DNA from: DAITQM01 sp039794245 | GTDB lineage: Bacteria > Pseudomonadota > Gammaproteobacteria > Xanthomonadales > Wenzhouxiangellaceae | Direction of reading: 5' to 3' | DNA length: 64,000 bases | Assembly: GCA_039794245.1 (NCBI GenBank) | Contig: JBDIVS010000006.1 | Span: 62,001-126,000, forward strand | Shown here: piece by piece, positions 31,307 to 39,491 of the stretch | Position numbering within the stretch: position 1 is the stretch's first letter | How the letters are laid out: each line of letters opens with the position of its first letter | The notes under the pieces: model-generated | The model's input: the letters and a program-made list of their open reading frames with translations, nothing else | Told to the model about the DNA's origin: nothing | The model's database searches: none | Program-made: the position numbers and the translations under genes

Positions 31307-33157
31307 TTATTCGCCGATCGAAATTTCCGACGAGCGGGCTGCGCCCAGCGCTTGCAGCGCGTCGATCCCGGCTGACGGTAAACCGCCGGGCGCCAGTAGC
31401 AACGGGGGCGGAAAGCGATCTGTATCGGACCCCAGGCCGAGAACCGGCCAGCGGCGCAACAATTCGGCCAGCGCTCGATTCCGCGCTGCGCGCTCGGCGA
31501 TGAAATCGAACGCCTCAAGGGCGCCGGCAAACGACTCGTCCTGCCAGGCCACCGCGTTAAGCGCGCCAAGGCTCTGCGCCGCAAACCGGCGGATCGCCGG
31601 GTAGCCGTCGGTCATCGCCGCCAGCAGGTGGCCGGCCCAGTATTCCGGCCTTTGTGCACCGCGGGCCACCGCTTCGCCGATCGCGAACGCTGTTACCGCG
31701 CGTTGTACAGGATCCCCGGCATACAACGAGGCAACGCCGTCGGCGATGGCCGGATCGGCGCCATCGGCGCGGACGACATCGGCGGCCTCGTTCCCCGGCC
31801 ACAGGCTGTTGACCTGCTCCGCCGCCCACTCGGGGCTGCGATCCAGATGGCAAAGATTGCAGGCATTCGGGCGGCCGGCCGCGGTGTGGGCGGCCGGGTC
31901 GGGGATTTCGATCCGGTGGCTGCGGTGCAAGGTCATCACGCCGTAAACGATGTTCGGCATGTGGCAGTCCTGGCAATCCGGATCGGCCGGATTCGCGCCG
32001 TGCCGGCTGTGCGCTGCGGGATCGGCGGCAATTTCGCGGTGGCAGGCCAGGCAGGGTGCCCCGGCCCGGCTGTCGGCGTTCAGCATGCCGGCCGGCTCGC
32101 CGGCGTGCATGCTGTGGCAGGTGATGCACGAAACTTCCGAAGCGGCGTAGCAGGCGCTTTGCCTTAGGCCCTGGTATTCATAGGCCGTCAGACGCGGGGT
32201 GCCGTCGGCCCAGAAGCGTTTCCGGTAAAGCTCTGGATCGGCGGGGGGCGGCGGTGTGTCGATGGTCACAGGCCTGACGCCGGTCAGCAACTCGTCGCCG
32301 GCGCGGTAGGGCGGCCCCTGGTAGAGCCACGATAACGCCGTGCGTACTTCACGCGGCGTGCGCTGGCCGTGGCATTGCCCGCAGACCTCGACGCTGCGCT
32401 CGCGGGGCAACTTCTCGGGCTGCACGATGCTGACATCGCGGCCGATAAAGCGCCGCCACCAGCGGGTCGGTAAAAATTGATTCTCGGCGACGTGCCGTGC
32501 CCCCGGACCATGGCAGGTTTCGCAGGCAATTCCGAGTTCGGCAACTTTCGAATCGTAGATCGCCGCCTCGAGATCGACCACCGAAGCGCCGCCTTGCATC
32601 TGCGCCCGCAGTTCATCCTCGTTCAGCAGGCCGGGCTCAGGACCGGTGTTGTGGCAGAAGATGCAGTTGTGATTCCAGATCGTGACCTGCGCGTCGAACG
32701 GCTGCGTATCCGGCCCCAGGAATACACCGTTCATGTGCACCCAGCGGCGGTCTTCGATATGCCAGAGCAGATGCAGCCGGTAATAGGTGCCGGCAGCGCC
32801 GGGCACCCGCGTCAGATATTGCTGATAACGATGCGAACCGACGGTGCGCAGCACCTCGTATTCGGCGATTTTCTCGCCATTTTGCGGAGCGAGATACTCG
32901 AAGAAGAAACGGCCGCCGCGCCGTACCGGGCGGATCGTCATCCCCCAATACGTTACCGGCTCGCCGTCGAAGCGCCCGAGCACGCTCGCCGTGCCGGCCT
33001 CCTGCGTCATCGTCCGGTGATACGTGCGGTACCAGCTTTCGTGTCGGTCTTTGTGACACTCGATACAGGAATCGGAGCCGGCCCATTCGTCACCGGCAGC
33101 CGCGACGACCATCGACGCGACGGCCAGGATCGACAATGTCAGGAACGATTGTTTCAT
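31307..33157 (-). CDS. Periplasmic octahaem cytochrome c with HEAT-like tail
   Basis: The 616-residue protein has a signal peptide (FLTLSILAVASMVVAAAG) and eight CxxCH haem sites in order: CIECH (residues 31-35), CIFCH, CETCH, CGQCH, CITCH, CLACH, CQDCH and CNLCH. The spacing and YHRTMTQEAG region recall cytochrome c554/NrfA-related multihaem proteins with a C-terminal alpha-helical repeat domain (about residues 470-610). The substrate is unknown; electron transfer or nitrogen/sulfur-oxide chemistry is possible. It lies between two subtilase genes transcribed the same way. Confidence 0.85.
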   Translation of the reverse strand: MKQSFLTLSILAVASMVVAAAGDEWAGSDSCIECHKDRHESWYRTYHRTMTQEAGTASVLGRFDGEPVTYWGMTIRPVRRGGRFFFEYLAPQNGEKIAEYEVLRTVGSHRYQQYLTRVPGAAGTYYRLHLLWHIEDRRWVHMNGVFLGPDTQPFDAQVTIWNHNCIFCHNTGPEPGLLNEDELRAQMQGGASVVDLEAAIYDSKVAELGIACETCHGPGARHVAENQFLPTRWWRRFIGRDVSIVQPEKLPRERSVEVCGQCHGQRTPREVRTALSWLYQGPPYRAGDELLTGVRPVTIDTPPPPADPELYRKRFWADGTPRLTAYEYQGLRQSACYAASEVSCITCHSMHAGEPAGMLNADSRAGAPCLACHREIAADPAAHSRHGANPADPDCQDCHMPNIVYGVMTLHRSHRIEIPDPAAHTAAGRPNACNLCHLDRSPEWAAEQVNSLWPGNEAADVVRADGADPAIADGVASLYAGDPVQRAVTAFAIGEAVARGAQRPEYWAGHLLAAMTDGYPAIRRFAAQSLGALNAVAWQDESFAGALEAFDFIAERAARNRALAELLRRWPVLGLGSDTDRFPPPLLLAPGGLPSAGIDALQALGAARSSEISIGE

Positions 33158-33551
33158 TCAGAAATTCCGAAAAGACGGGCAGGTTGCGGACCGCGGCCGC
33201 CAAGAAGATTGGCGGCGCCGCACTTGACCTTGCGGGCGCTCGATCCGCACAGTGCGAAATGAATCTGGCGGTTCTCGATCAGCCAGTGGACCTCGTCGGG
33301 GAGTTGCGGCACCTTCTGGATTTCGTCGATCACCACCTGGCGAGCCGGCGTCTCCGCAAGTTCCTCGCGCAGCCGTTCCGGGTACTGGAGATGGCGGCGG
33401 TATTCCTCGCCTTTGAGCAGATCAATCCAGAATGCCCCAGGGCAGAACTCGCGCAGCAGTGTGGTCTTGCCGGTCTGGCGGGGACCCTAGAGAAAAAAGT
33501 CTCAGCGCCGGGCGCTGGAAGGCGTAGCGATCGCCCGATCTTGATATTCAC
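33154..33551 (-). pseudogene. AAA_14-type ATPase fragment (DUF4143 family N-terminus)
   Basis: A GTG at 33551 opens NIKIGRSLRLPAPGAETFF. A one-base frameshift in a T-run follows, then TAG (33489-33487) stands where relatives have Trp in FFLWGPRQTGK. The Walker A GPRQTGKTTLL, FWIDLLKGEEYRR, Walker B QVVIDEIQKVPQL and sensor region FALCGSSARKVK are still readable. The frame ends at 33154, inside the start of the cytochrome gene, so the C-terminal two-thirds are missing. Such ATPases often occur singly and are probably toxin-antitoxin-like or mobile genes. Confidence 0.8.
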
Positions 33552-33565
33552 TTTATCATGATAAA
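33552..33565. promoter_or_regulatory. 14-base palindrome before the ATPase remnant
   Basis: TTTATCATGATAAA is perfectly self-complementary and sits immediately upstream of the ATPase start. Probably an old operator of that gene. Confidence 0.35.
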
Positions 33566-33655
33566 ATGAATTAACGACTCATATCAACCACCCGCCGTTC
33601 CACCCCCATCAACAACGGTACCCGGATCGCGGCCATTACGGAATCCGAACGCCGC

Positions 33656-33678
33656 GGCGGCGCCATGGAGGCGCCGCC
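33656..33678. terminator. GC-rich hairpin after the second subtilase gene
   Basis: GGCGGCGCC-ATGGA-GGCGCCGCC, a perfect 9-bp stem 26 bases beyond the stop of the gene at 33705. No T-run follows on the minus strand, so it may protect the 3' end rather than act as a classical terminator. Confidence 0.4.
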
Positions 33679-33704
33679 GGGTTGTTGTACCTAACCGGTC
33701 CGTC

Positions 33705-36083
33705 TCAGGTCGGCGGTGTCGGCGGCACCGCAGCGCTGCACGCGATCGTGATCCTGGCATCCGGGGCCTGCGCCCCGTTTTCGGCCATCGTGATTTCACC
33801 GAAGGCCATCGCCGCGGTGTTGCTGCACGCATCGACCTCAATATCCAGCGTCTGGAACGAACTGGCAGGCTCGCTGACATCCTCGGCGCCATCGCGCAAA
33901 AAGACATCGCCGGGCAACAGCTCGAAGCTGGTGGGTGTCACCGTAACATTGAAGCCCGTGCCCACTGCAGCGACATTCCAACTGCTGTTGACCTCCAGGC
34001 TGTTGCGGATCGTGCGCTGCCACGAACAGCCGGCGCCGCAATCGGTGCTCCGGGTACTCGGGACGTTCACGGTACGCGGGTCACCGCCGATTGCCGGATC
34101 GGCAGCAAGCATGTTGTCCACGGTCTCGTGCATCACCAGGCCGGCAAGCGCCGCCTTGCTGAGATCGACCATGCCCGAACCGACCTCGTCGGGGTTCGCC
34201 TGCGTCACGCCATTAGTCGCTTTCGTGTTCTTGTTCGCGGTCATCATCATCGCCGATTTGATCTCCATCACCGTCCAGTCAGGATGCTCGGCCATCATCA
34301 ATGCCGCCGAACCGGCGAGGTGCGGGCTGGACATCGAGGTGCCGCTGAGGAAACGGAAGACACTTGAGCCGCCGTCGGCAGAAGCGGCGAAAATGTTCGT
34401 GCCCGGCCCGGTGATCGACGGCTTGGTCAGATCGAAATTGAGATTCGGCCCTTGCAGGCTGCTGCTGTTCAATACGTTGCCCGATTCCGGTTCGAGGGCA
34501 ACGATGGTATCCGATTCGATCATCCCCGCTGCGCCCGGGTTGGTAGCGAGAAACGCTTCAACCGCCTGACCGTTGGCCTGGCCGATCATCACCGACGGAA
34601 TCGTCGTATTTTCCAGCGCCCCCATCACGATCGGGACATTGCTCTGGTTGTTGAATACGACGACCGCTTGCGCCCCAGCTGCCGCAGCGTTATCGACTTT
34701 GACCGAGAAATTACAACCACCGCGGCTGATCAGTGCGATGCTGCCGGCAAACGGCGTGCCGGCCCAGGCGTTGCAGCCTTCGAAATTCGCCTGATCGACA
34801 TCCGATGCAGCGACGATCGGTGCATTGACGTCGGCGCCGAACGCCGGGCCGGTGCCGAGCAGGCCGAACATGTTCTGCAAGTTGGCCGGCGCACCGGGTT
34901 CAGTGACGCTGACCGGGTTGCTGTTGACCCGGTCATGCGAACTGTTGGCGACGGTCATGATCCACGGGCCCTTGTGCGCAACATCGGCCTGTGGGTTCGG
35001 ATTCGCAGTGCCGGTATTGCCGGCGCTGGCCGCCGGAAAAATGCCGGCGGCGACAAAGCTCAAAAAGGCGATGTCGTCGAACTGCGTCCACGGGCTGAGC
35101 CCCTGGCCGCCGTTACCCGGGCCGATCGAGTAATTGGTCACATCGGCCAGACCGTCCATCAATACTTGATCCAGGCCGGCAGTCAATGCAGCTCCGGGAC
35201 AGTTGTCGGCACATACCTCGTACATGATGATATTGGCGTGCGGCGCCACGCCCGAGATTTTCGGCACATTGAACAGCGTTCCGTTCTGCTGGACGACGAA
35301 CGGCCCGTTGACGACATTGCCTCCGGCGGTCGATGTGGTATGGCTGCCATGACCGACGCCGAGCGGCAGATCGTCTTCGGGACCATCGGCAAAACCCCAG
35401 GCCCCGATCAGTTTGTTGTTGCAGGTAATCTGCGTTCCGGGGCCGCCCGGATTGCAGTCGCCGAGGAACACCCCGGCACCAAGCGGATTGGTGACGGTAA
35501 AGCTGTCGCCGCCGGTTGCCGCGAAGGATGGATGATCTGAGTTCACACCGGTGTCCAGCACACCGATGACGATGCCCTCGCCCATGTTGCCGATGCCGCT
35601 CGGGGTCGCCGAGCCGTCCCAAATCGTTCCAGCGCCGATGAATTCCGGCCCACGGTCGGTCGTTGGCACCCGGTTGATGACTTTTTCGACCGCGCGCACC
35701 CCATCGAGCGACGCTACCGCCGGCACTTCCCCGGCGGTCAATTCGACCAGCACGCCGTTGCCGGCCAGCCGCATGCGGCTCAGCACTGGCACTTGCCGGC
35801 CCAGGGCCTGTTCGATGGCCTGCACCCGGGCGTTCTGCTTGGCCAGCATCGCCTCCTGGGCGGCAACCGCCGCCGGCGCCCGGGCGTCGAACTTGAGCCG
35901 CCCGAGGCTCGAACGGCGCTGCGTGCCTGGATTGGCAAAGCCGCCGAGCTGGATCGCGACACTGGGCTCGACGAAGTGGATGAAATATTGCTCCCGCTGC
36001 TGAATCTTGGACTTGGGATTTTGCCCGTACACAACCGGTACGGTGAGCAAAATAACGAATAGTATCAATAATTTACTGGTCAT
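33705..36083 (-). CDS. Secreted S8 subtilisin-like peptidase with PA domain
   Basis: The 792-residue intact paralogue of the interrupted gene at 28817-31153. Signal peptide MTSKLLILFVILLTVPVVYG; an inhibitor-I9-like propeptide to about residue 150; then the catalytic domain with Asp in GVLDTGVNSDHP, His in GVGHGSHTTSTAGG, Asn in SAGNTG and Ser in SGTSMSSPHLAGSAAL. A PA domain (NFEGCNAWAGTPFAGSIALI) is inserted between the His/Asn and Ser parts. The C-terminal Ig-like part ends ACSAAVPPTPPT. Acts outside the cell. RBS GGAGA lies before the ATG. Confidence 0.95.
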   Translation of the reverse strand: MTSKLLILFVILLTVPVVYGQNPKSKIQQREQYFIHFVEPSVAIQLGGFANPGTQRRSSLGRLKFDARAPAAVAAQEAMLAKQNARVQAIEQALGRQVPVLSRMRLAGNGVLVELTAGEVPAVASLDGVRAVEKVINRVPTTDRGPEFIGAGTIWDGSATPSGIGNMGEGIVIGVLDTGVNSDHPSFAATGGDSFTVTNPLGAGVFLGDCNPGGPGTQITCNNKLIGAWGFADGPEDDLPLGVGHGSHTTSTAGGNVVNGPFVVQQNGTLFNVPKISGVAPHANIIMYEVCADNCPGAALTAGLDQVLMDGLADVTNYSIGPGNGGQGLSPWTQFDDIAFLSFVAAGIFPAASAGNTGTANPNPQADVAHKGPWIMTVANSSHDRVNSNPVSVTEPGAPANLQNMFGLLGTGPAFGADVNAPIVAASDVDQANFEGCNAWAGTPFAGSIALISRGGCNFSVKVDNAAAAGAQAVVVFNNQSNVPIVMGALENTTIPSVMIGQANGQAVEAFLATNPGAAGMIESDTIVALEPESGNVLNSSSLQGPNLNFDLTKPSITGPGTNIFAASADGGSSVFRFLSGTSMSSPHLAGSAALMMAEHPDWTVMEIKSAMMMTANKNTKATNGVTQANPDEVGSGMVDLSKAALAGLVMHETVDNMLAADPAIGGDPRTVNVPSTRSTDCGAGCSWQRTIRNSLEVNSSWNVAAVGTGFNVTVTPTSFELLPGDVFLRDGAEDVSEPASSFQTLDIEVDACSNTAAMAFGEITMAENGAQAPDARITIACSAAVPPTPPT

Positions 36084-36699
36084 ACGAGATTCTCCGTGGA
36101 CCTGGATCTATGTCTCGATACCCGACTCCGCTGCTCACGAAACAGTCATCGTTATCATCATTTTTTTGTAGTTATATCACGTTACATCGGCCTTTGGAAG
36201 TGCCAGTAAAACACCGTTGGCCTAAGCCGCCCTCCTAGTGAGACATCCCTCTCGCCAAGACGACAAGATTTACGAAGCCACATGCGGATGGCATTCCGCT
36301 CTGGCTGATCAGCCTGCACCTGGATCGAATGGTTCGCCAACGCCGATCACAGAATGGGTTCAACCACGAACACGTGGAAGCGCACGAAGGTCTCGTTTCG
36401 GCAGATTCCATTCTTCGTGACCCTGCGTTTCCTTCATGGTGAAAAATAGTTTTACTGGATATTGCACACCATCCTCGGCGCGCACCCCTCAAACGACAAA
36501 ACAACCTGGCGCGGCACACGCCGGCGGCTGGGCAAGAGCGCGATTCAACGCGCTTTTTTGCTTCGCACTTTGTGTTTTCTGATATATAAAGCGCTCAATA
36601 AAACAAATAGCACAAGAACCGACAGCCCGAATGGGCTTGTTGTTATTTAATGATTTTTTCCGGCGCCCGATCGAGAGCCCAATCGGGGTGTGACATTGT
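36084..36699. other. Long intergenic region
   Basis: About 600 bases with no credible gene. The part next to 36083 is AT-rich and should hold the subtilase promoter. The 36380-36440 stretch (attcttcgtgaccctgcg) resembles a stretch at 22562-22590 (attcttcgtgtccttcg), so an old dispersed sequence may be present. A short hairpin AGCCC-GAAT-GGGCT lies near 36625-36640. Confidence 0.4.
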
Positions 36700-37443
36700 C
36701 TATTCCCGCCACAGCAACACCGCCTGGCGGCCGGTGGTCCGAGCGCGGCGGTACGAGAAGAAATGGCCGGCTTCCCGGTAGGTGCAGCGGTCGGCGCCGC
36801 AGATCGCGGTGACGCCGCAGGCTTGCAGTTGGTGGCGGGCGATGCCGTACAGATCGGCGTGCCAGCGACCGCCGATGCGCTTGAAACACGGGGCGAGTTT
36901 TGAGCTGCCGGCGATAAACCGATCGCGCACTTCGTCGCCCACCGGGTAGTGCGCGACACAGATCGCCGGCCCGAGCCAGGCGCTCGCCCCAGCACCGGCC
37001 GCCGGCAACGCGGCCAAGGTCTTTTCGATGATGCCCGCCGCCAGGCCGCGCCAGCCGGCGTGCAGCGCCGCGAGCCAATCGCCCCCGGCACCGGCAATCA
37101 ACACCGGCAGGCAGTCGGCAGTCAGGATGGCGAGCACCGCCGCTGGCCGGTCGGTCCAGATCGCGTCGGCGACGATGCCGGGCCGCCACTTAGCAGCGTC
37201 GATCAGTTGCGTGCCGTGCACCTGATGCAGCCAGAGCGGCGGCGCGGGTAGATGGGCGTTCAGCCGGCGGCGGTTTTCTTCGACCGCGGCCGGGACATCG
37301 CCGCAGCCCGTTCCGAGGTTCAATTCCGCCCAAGGGCCTGTGCTGACACCGCCGGCCCGCGTTGTGTAACACGCCCGGACGCCGCCCGGCGCCGGCCACT
37401 CGGCGCGGGTCAGCAACAGTTGGGTTAACACCGGATTATTCAT
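36700..37443 (-). CDS. pgeF: Peptidoglycan editing factor PgeF (YfiH, laccase-domain protein)
   Basis: The 247-residue DUF152 protein. Zinc site residues are visible: His in LHQVHGTQ, Cys in TADCLPVLI, His in LHAGWRGLAAG. The family removes wrongly incorporated L-Ser from peptidoglycan precursors in E. coli, and homologues show purine nucleoside phosphorylase activity. It sits 74 bases downstream of rluD on the same strand, the usual gammaproteobacterial rluD-pgeF pairing. Confidence 0.95.
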   Translation of the reverse strand: MNNPVLTQLLLTRAEWPAPGGVRACYTTRAGGVSTGPWAELNLGTGCGDVPAAVEENRRRLNAHLPAPPLWLHQVHGTQLIDAAKWRPGIVADAIWTDRPAAVLAILTADCLPVLIAGAGGDWLAALHAGWRGLAAGIIEKTLAALPAAGAGASAWLGPAICVAHYPVGDEVRDRFIAGSSKLAPCFKRIGGRWHADLYGIARHQLQACGVTAICGADRCTYREAGHFFSYRRARTTGRQAVLLWRE

Positions 37444-37517
37444 TGCCTTCTCTGCGGCGACGGCTGCATGTGCCGCATCTATGCCATTTCGCTCGGTCGC
37501 GCATCTTCACCGGACCG

Positions 37518-38537
37518 TCAAGTGCCGCCGGCGGTTGTGCTCTGCGGCCCGGCGTCGTGTTCGCGAAAGGCGGCGATCAAGGCTTCGAGATCGGGCGGCC
37601 GGGGCGCCTTGAACGCCAATGCCGCACCGCTGACCGGATGCGTGAAGCGGATTTCGCGGGCGTGGAGTGCCTGGCGTTTGAAGGCGGCGAGTTGTCCGGC
37701 CAGCGGCGCAGCGAGATCGGCCGGCGGTTTGCGCCGGCCATAGACCGGGTCGCCGGCGAGCGGCAAGCCGAGGTGCGCGGCATGGACCCGGATCTGGTGG
37801 GTGCGGCCGGTTTCCAATTCGGCGATGAGCCACGCCGCGTGATGCCATTGTTCACGCCGGCGGAAATGGGTGCGGGCCGGCTTGCCGCCCGCAGTGACCG
37901 CCATCCGCGTCCGGCGCCGCGGGTCGCGGCCGATCGGGGCATCGACGGTGACTTCTGCCGGCGGCCGGCCCCAGACGAGCGCATCGTAACGGCGGTGGAT
38001 GTCCCGCGCCTTGAGCTGTTCGGCCAGCCGCCGGCGCACTTCGTCGCGCCGCGCGACAAGCAAGAGGCCCGAGGTGTCTTTATCGAGGCGGTGGACCAAC
38101 CCGGCGCGCGGCAGCGCGGCGAGCGCCGGGTCGAAGTGCAAAAGCGCGTTCTGCAACGTGCCAGACCAGTTACCGGCGGCCGGATGGACGACCAGCCCCG
38201 GCGGTTTGGCGATGACCAGCAGATCCGCATCTTCGTACAGCACGGCCAGCGGGATCGATTCCGGACGGTGTTCGTCATGCGCGACGATCCGGGTCGAGAG
38301 CTCGAGCCGCTCACCGCCGGCGAGGCGCTGACCGGGCCTGACCCGGCGACCGTCGAGGGTCAGCGCCCCGTCGAGGATCCACTGCTGTAACTGGCTGCGG
38401 GAAAATTCCGCCAGTAACGCCGCGGCTGTCCGATCGAAGCGCTGGCCGGCGGCCGTGGCCGGCACCACGGCCCGGCGATGGAGCGGGGTGCCGGGCACGC
38501 TGGCCGGGCGGGTGGTGGGCGGCGCGCCGCTGCTCAC
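37518..38537 (-). CDS. rluD: 23S rRNA pseudouridine synthase RluD
   Basis: The 339-residue RluA-family enzyme modifies helix 69 of 23S rRNA. An N-terminal S4 domain (FDRTAAALLAEFSRSQLQQW) precedes the catalytic domain, with the active-site Asp in LVHRLDKDTSGLLLVAR and the KPPGLVVHPAAG and TGRTHQIRVHAAHLGLPLAGD motifs. GTG start at 38537. Divergent from bamD, 44 bases apart, the order known from many gammaproteobacteria (bamD / rluD-pgeF). Confidence 0.95.
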   Translation of the reverse strand: MSSGAPPTTRPASVPGTPLHRRAVVPATAAGQRFDRTAAALLAEFSRSQLQQWILDGALTLDGRRVRPGQRLAGGERLELSTRIVAHDEHRPESIPLAVLYEDADLLVIAKPPGLVVHPAAGNWSGTLQNALLHFDPALAALPRAGLVHRLDKDTSGLLLVARRDEVRRRLAEQLKARDIHRRYDALVWGRPPAEVTVDAPIGRDPRRRTRMAVTAGGKPARTHFRRREQWHHAAWLIAELETGRTHQIRVHAAHLGLPLAGDPVYGRRKPPADLAAPLAGQLAAFKRQALHAREIRFTHPVSGAALAFKAPRPPDLEALIAAFREHDAGPQSTTAGGT

Positions 38538-38581
38538 CGGCCCATCTGGCAGCCGGCGCCGGGCTGGGTTAAGATGCTGAT

Positions 38582-39478
38582 ATGGACACCGAAAAGCTGC
38601 ATGACCCGGCTATTTTAGCTCTCCCGAATTCGCCCTCCGCCGCGTCCGTACCGGCCGCTGCCGGACGGCGGCCGCTTTGCCCGCCGCTCGTCACCAGTGC
38701 CCTGATGCTGCTCGCCCTTTTGGCCGGTTGCGGCGGTAAGGAAAACAAGGAAATCGTCGAGGACAACCGCGGTGCGCAACAGATGTACGACGAGGCCAAG
38801 TCCTCGCTCGACGCTCACGATTTCAGCAACGCCATCATCAAATACAAAACCCTGCAGTCGCGCTACCCGTTCGGCCGCCACGCCGAACAGGCGCAGCTCG
38901 ATCTGGCCTACGCCTATTACAAATCGGGCGAACCGGAAAACGTCACCAGCACACTCGACCGCTTCGTCAGAACCTTTCCCAGCCATCCCAACGTCGATTA
39001 CGCCTATTACCTGAAGGGTTTGAGCTACTACGAACAGAACATCGGCTTTCTGCAGAACATGTTTCCGGGGCGCATCGAGGACCGCGACCAGAGCGGCGCG
39101 CGCCAGGCGTTCGACAGTTTCAACGAGTTGCTCCGCCTGCACCCGGAAAGCCGTTACGCACCGGACGCCCGCCAGCGCATGGTCTTCCTGCGCAATAACC
39201 TTGCCGCCTACGAGATCGCGGTCGCCCGTTATTACCACAAGCGCAAGGCGTATATCGCGGCCCTGAACCGCGCCAGATACGTGCTCGAAACCTATCCCGG
39301 CACCTACGCCACCGGCGATGCGCTGGCGGCGATGGCCAGGGCCTACACCGCACTCGATATGCCCGAACTGGCGGCCGACGCCAAACGGGTGCTCGAACTC
39401 AACGATCCCGACCACCCCTATCTCACCGGCAAGGAAGACAAAAAGAGCTTCTTCAGCCGCTTGTGGGTCTTCGACTGA
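38582..39478 (+). CDS. bamD: Outer-membrane assembly lipoprotein BamD
   Basis: An essential BAM-complex lipoprotein that helps insert beta-barrel proteins. The 298 residues include an unusually long N-terminal leader before the lipobox LLAGC (Cys about residue 50). Tetratricopeptide-like helices follow, with NAIIKYKTLQSRYPFGRHAE, LDLAYAYYKSGEPENV and YYEQNIGFLQNMF typical of the family. A conventional signal peptide would start around residue 28-38, but no good start codon is found there, so ATG at 38582 is kept. Divergent from rluD. Confidence 0.94.
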   Translation: MDTEKLHDPAILALPNSPSAASVPAAAGRRPLCPPLVTSALMLLALLAGCGGKENKEIVEDNRGAQQMYDEAKSSLDAHDFSNAIIKYKTLQSRYPFGRHAEQAQLDLAYAYYKSGEPENVTSTLDRFVRTFPSHPNVDYAYYLKGLSYYEQNIGFLQNMFPGRIEDRDQSGARQAFDSFNELLRLHPESRYAPDARQRMVFLRNNLAAYEIAVARYYHKRKAYIAALNRARYVLETYPGTYATGDALAAMARAYTALDMPELAADAKRVLELNDPDHPYLTGKEDKKSFFSRLWVFD

Positions 39479-39491
39479 CAGGACATAACCC

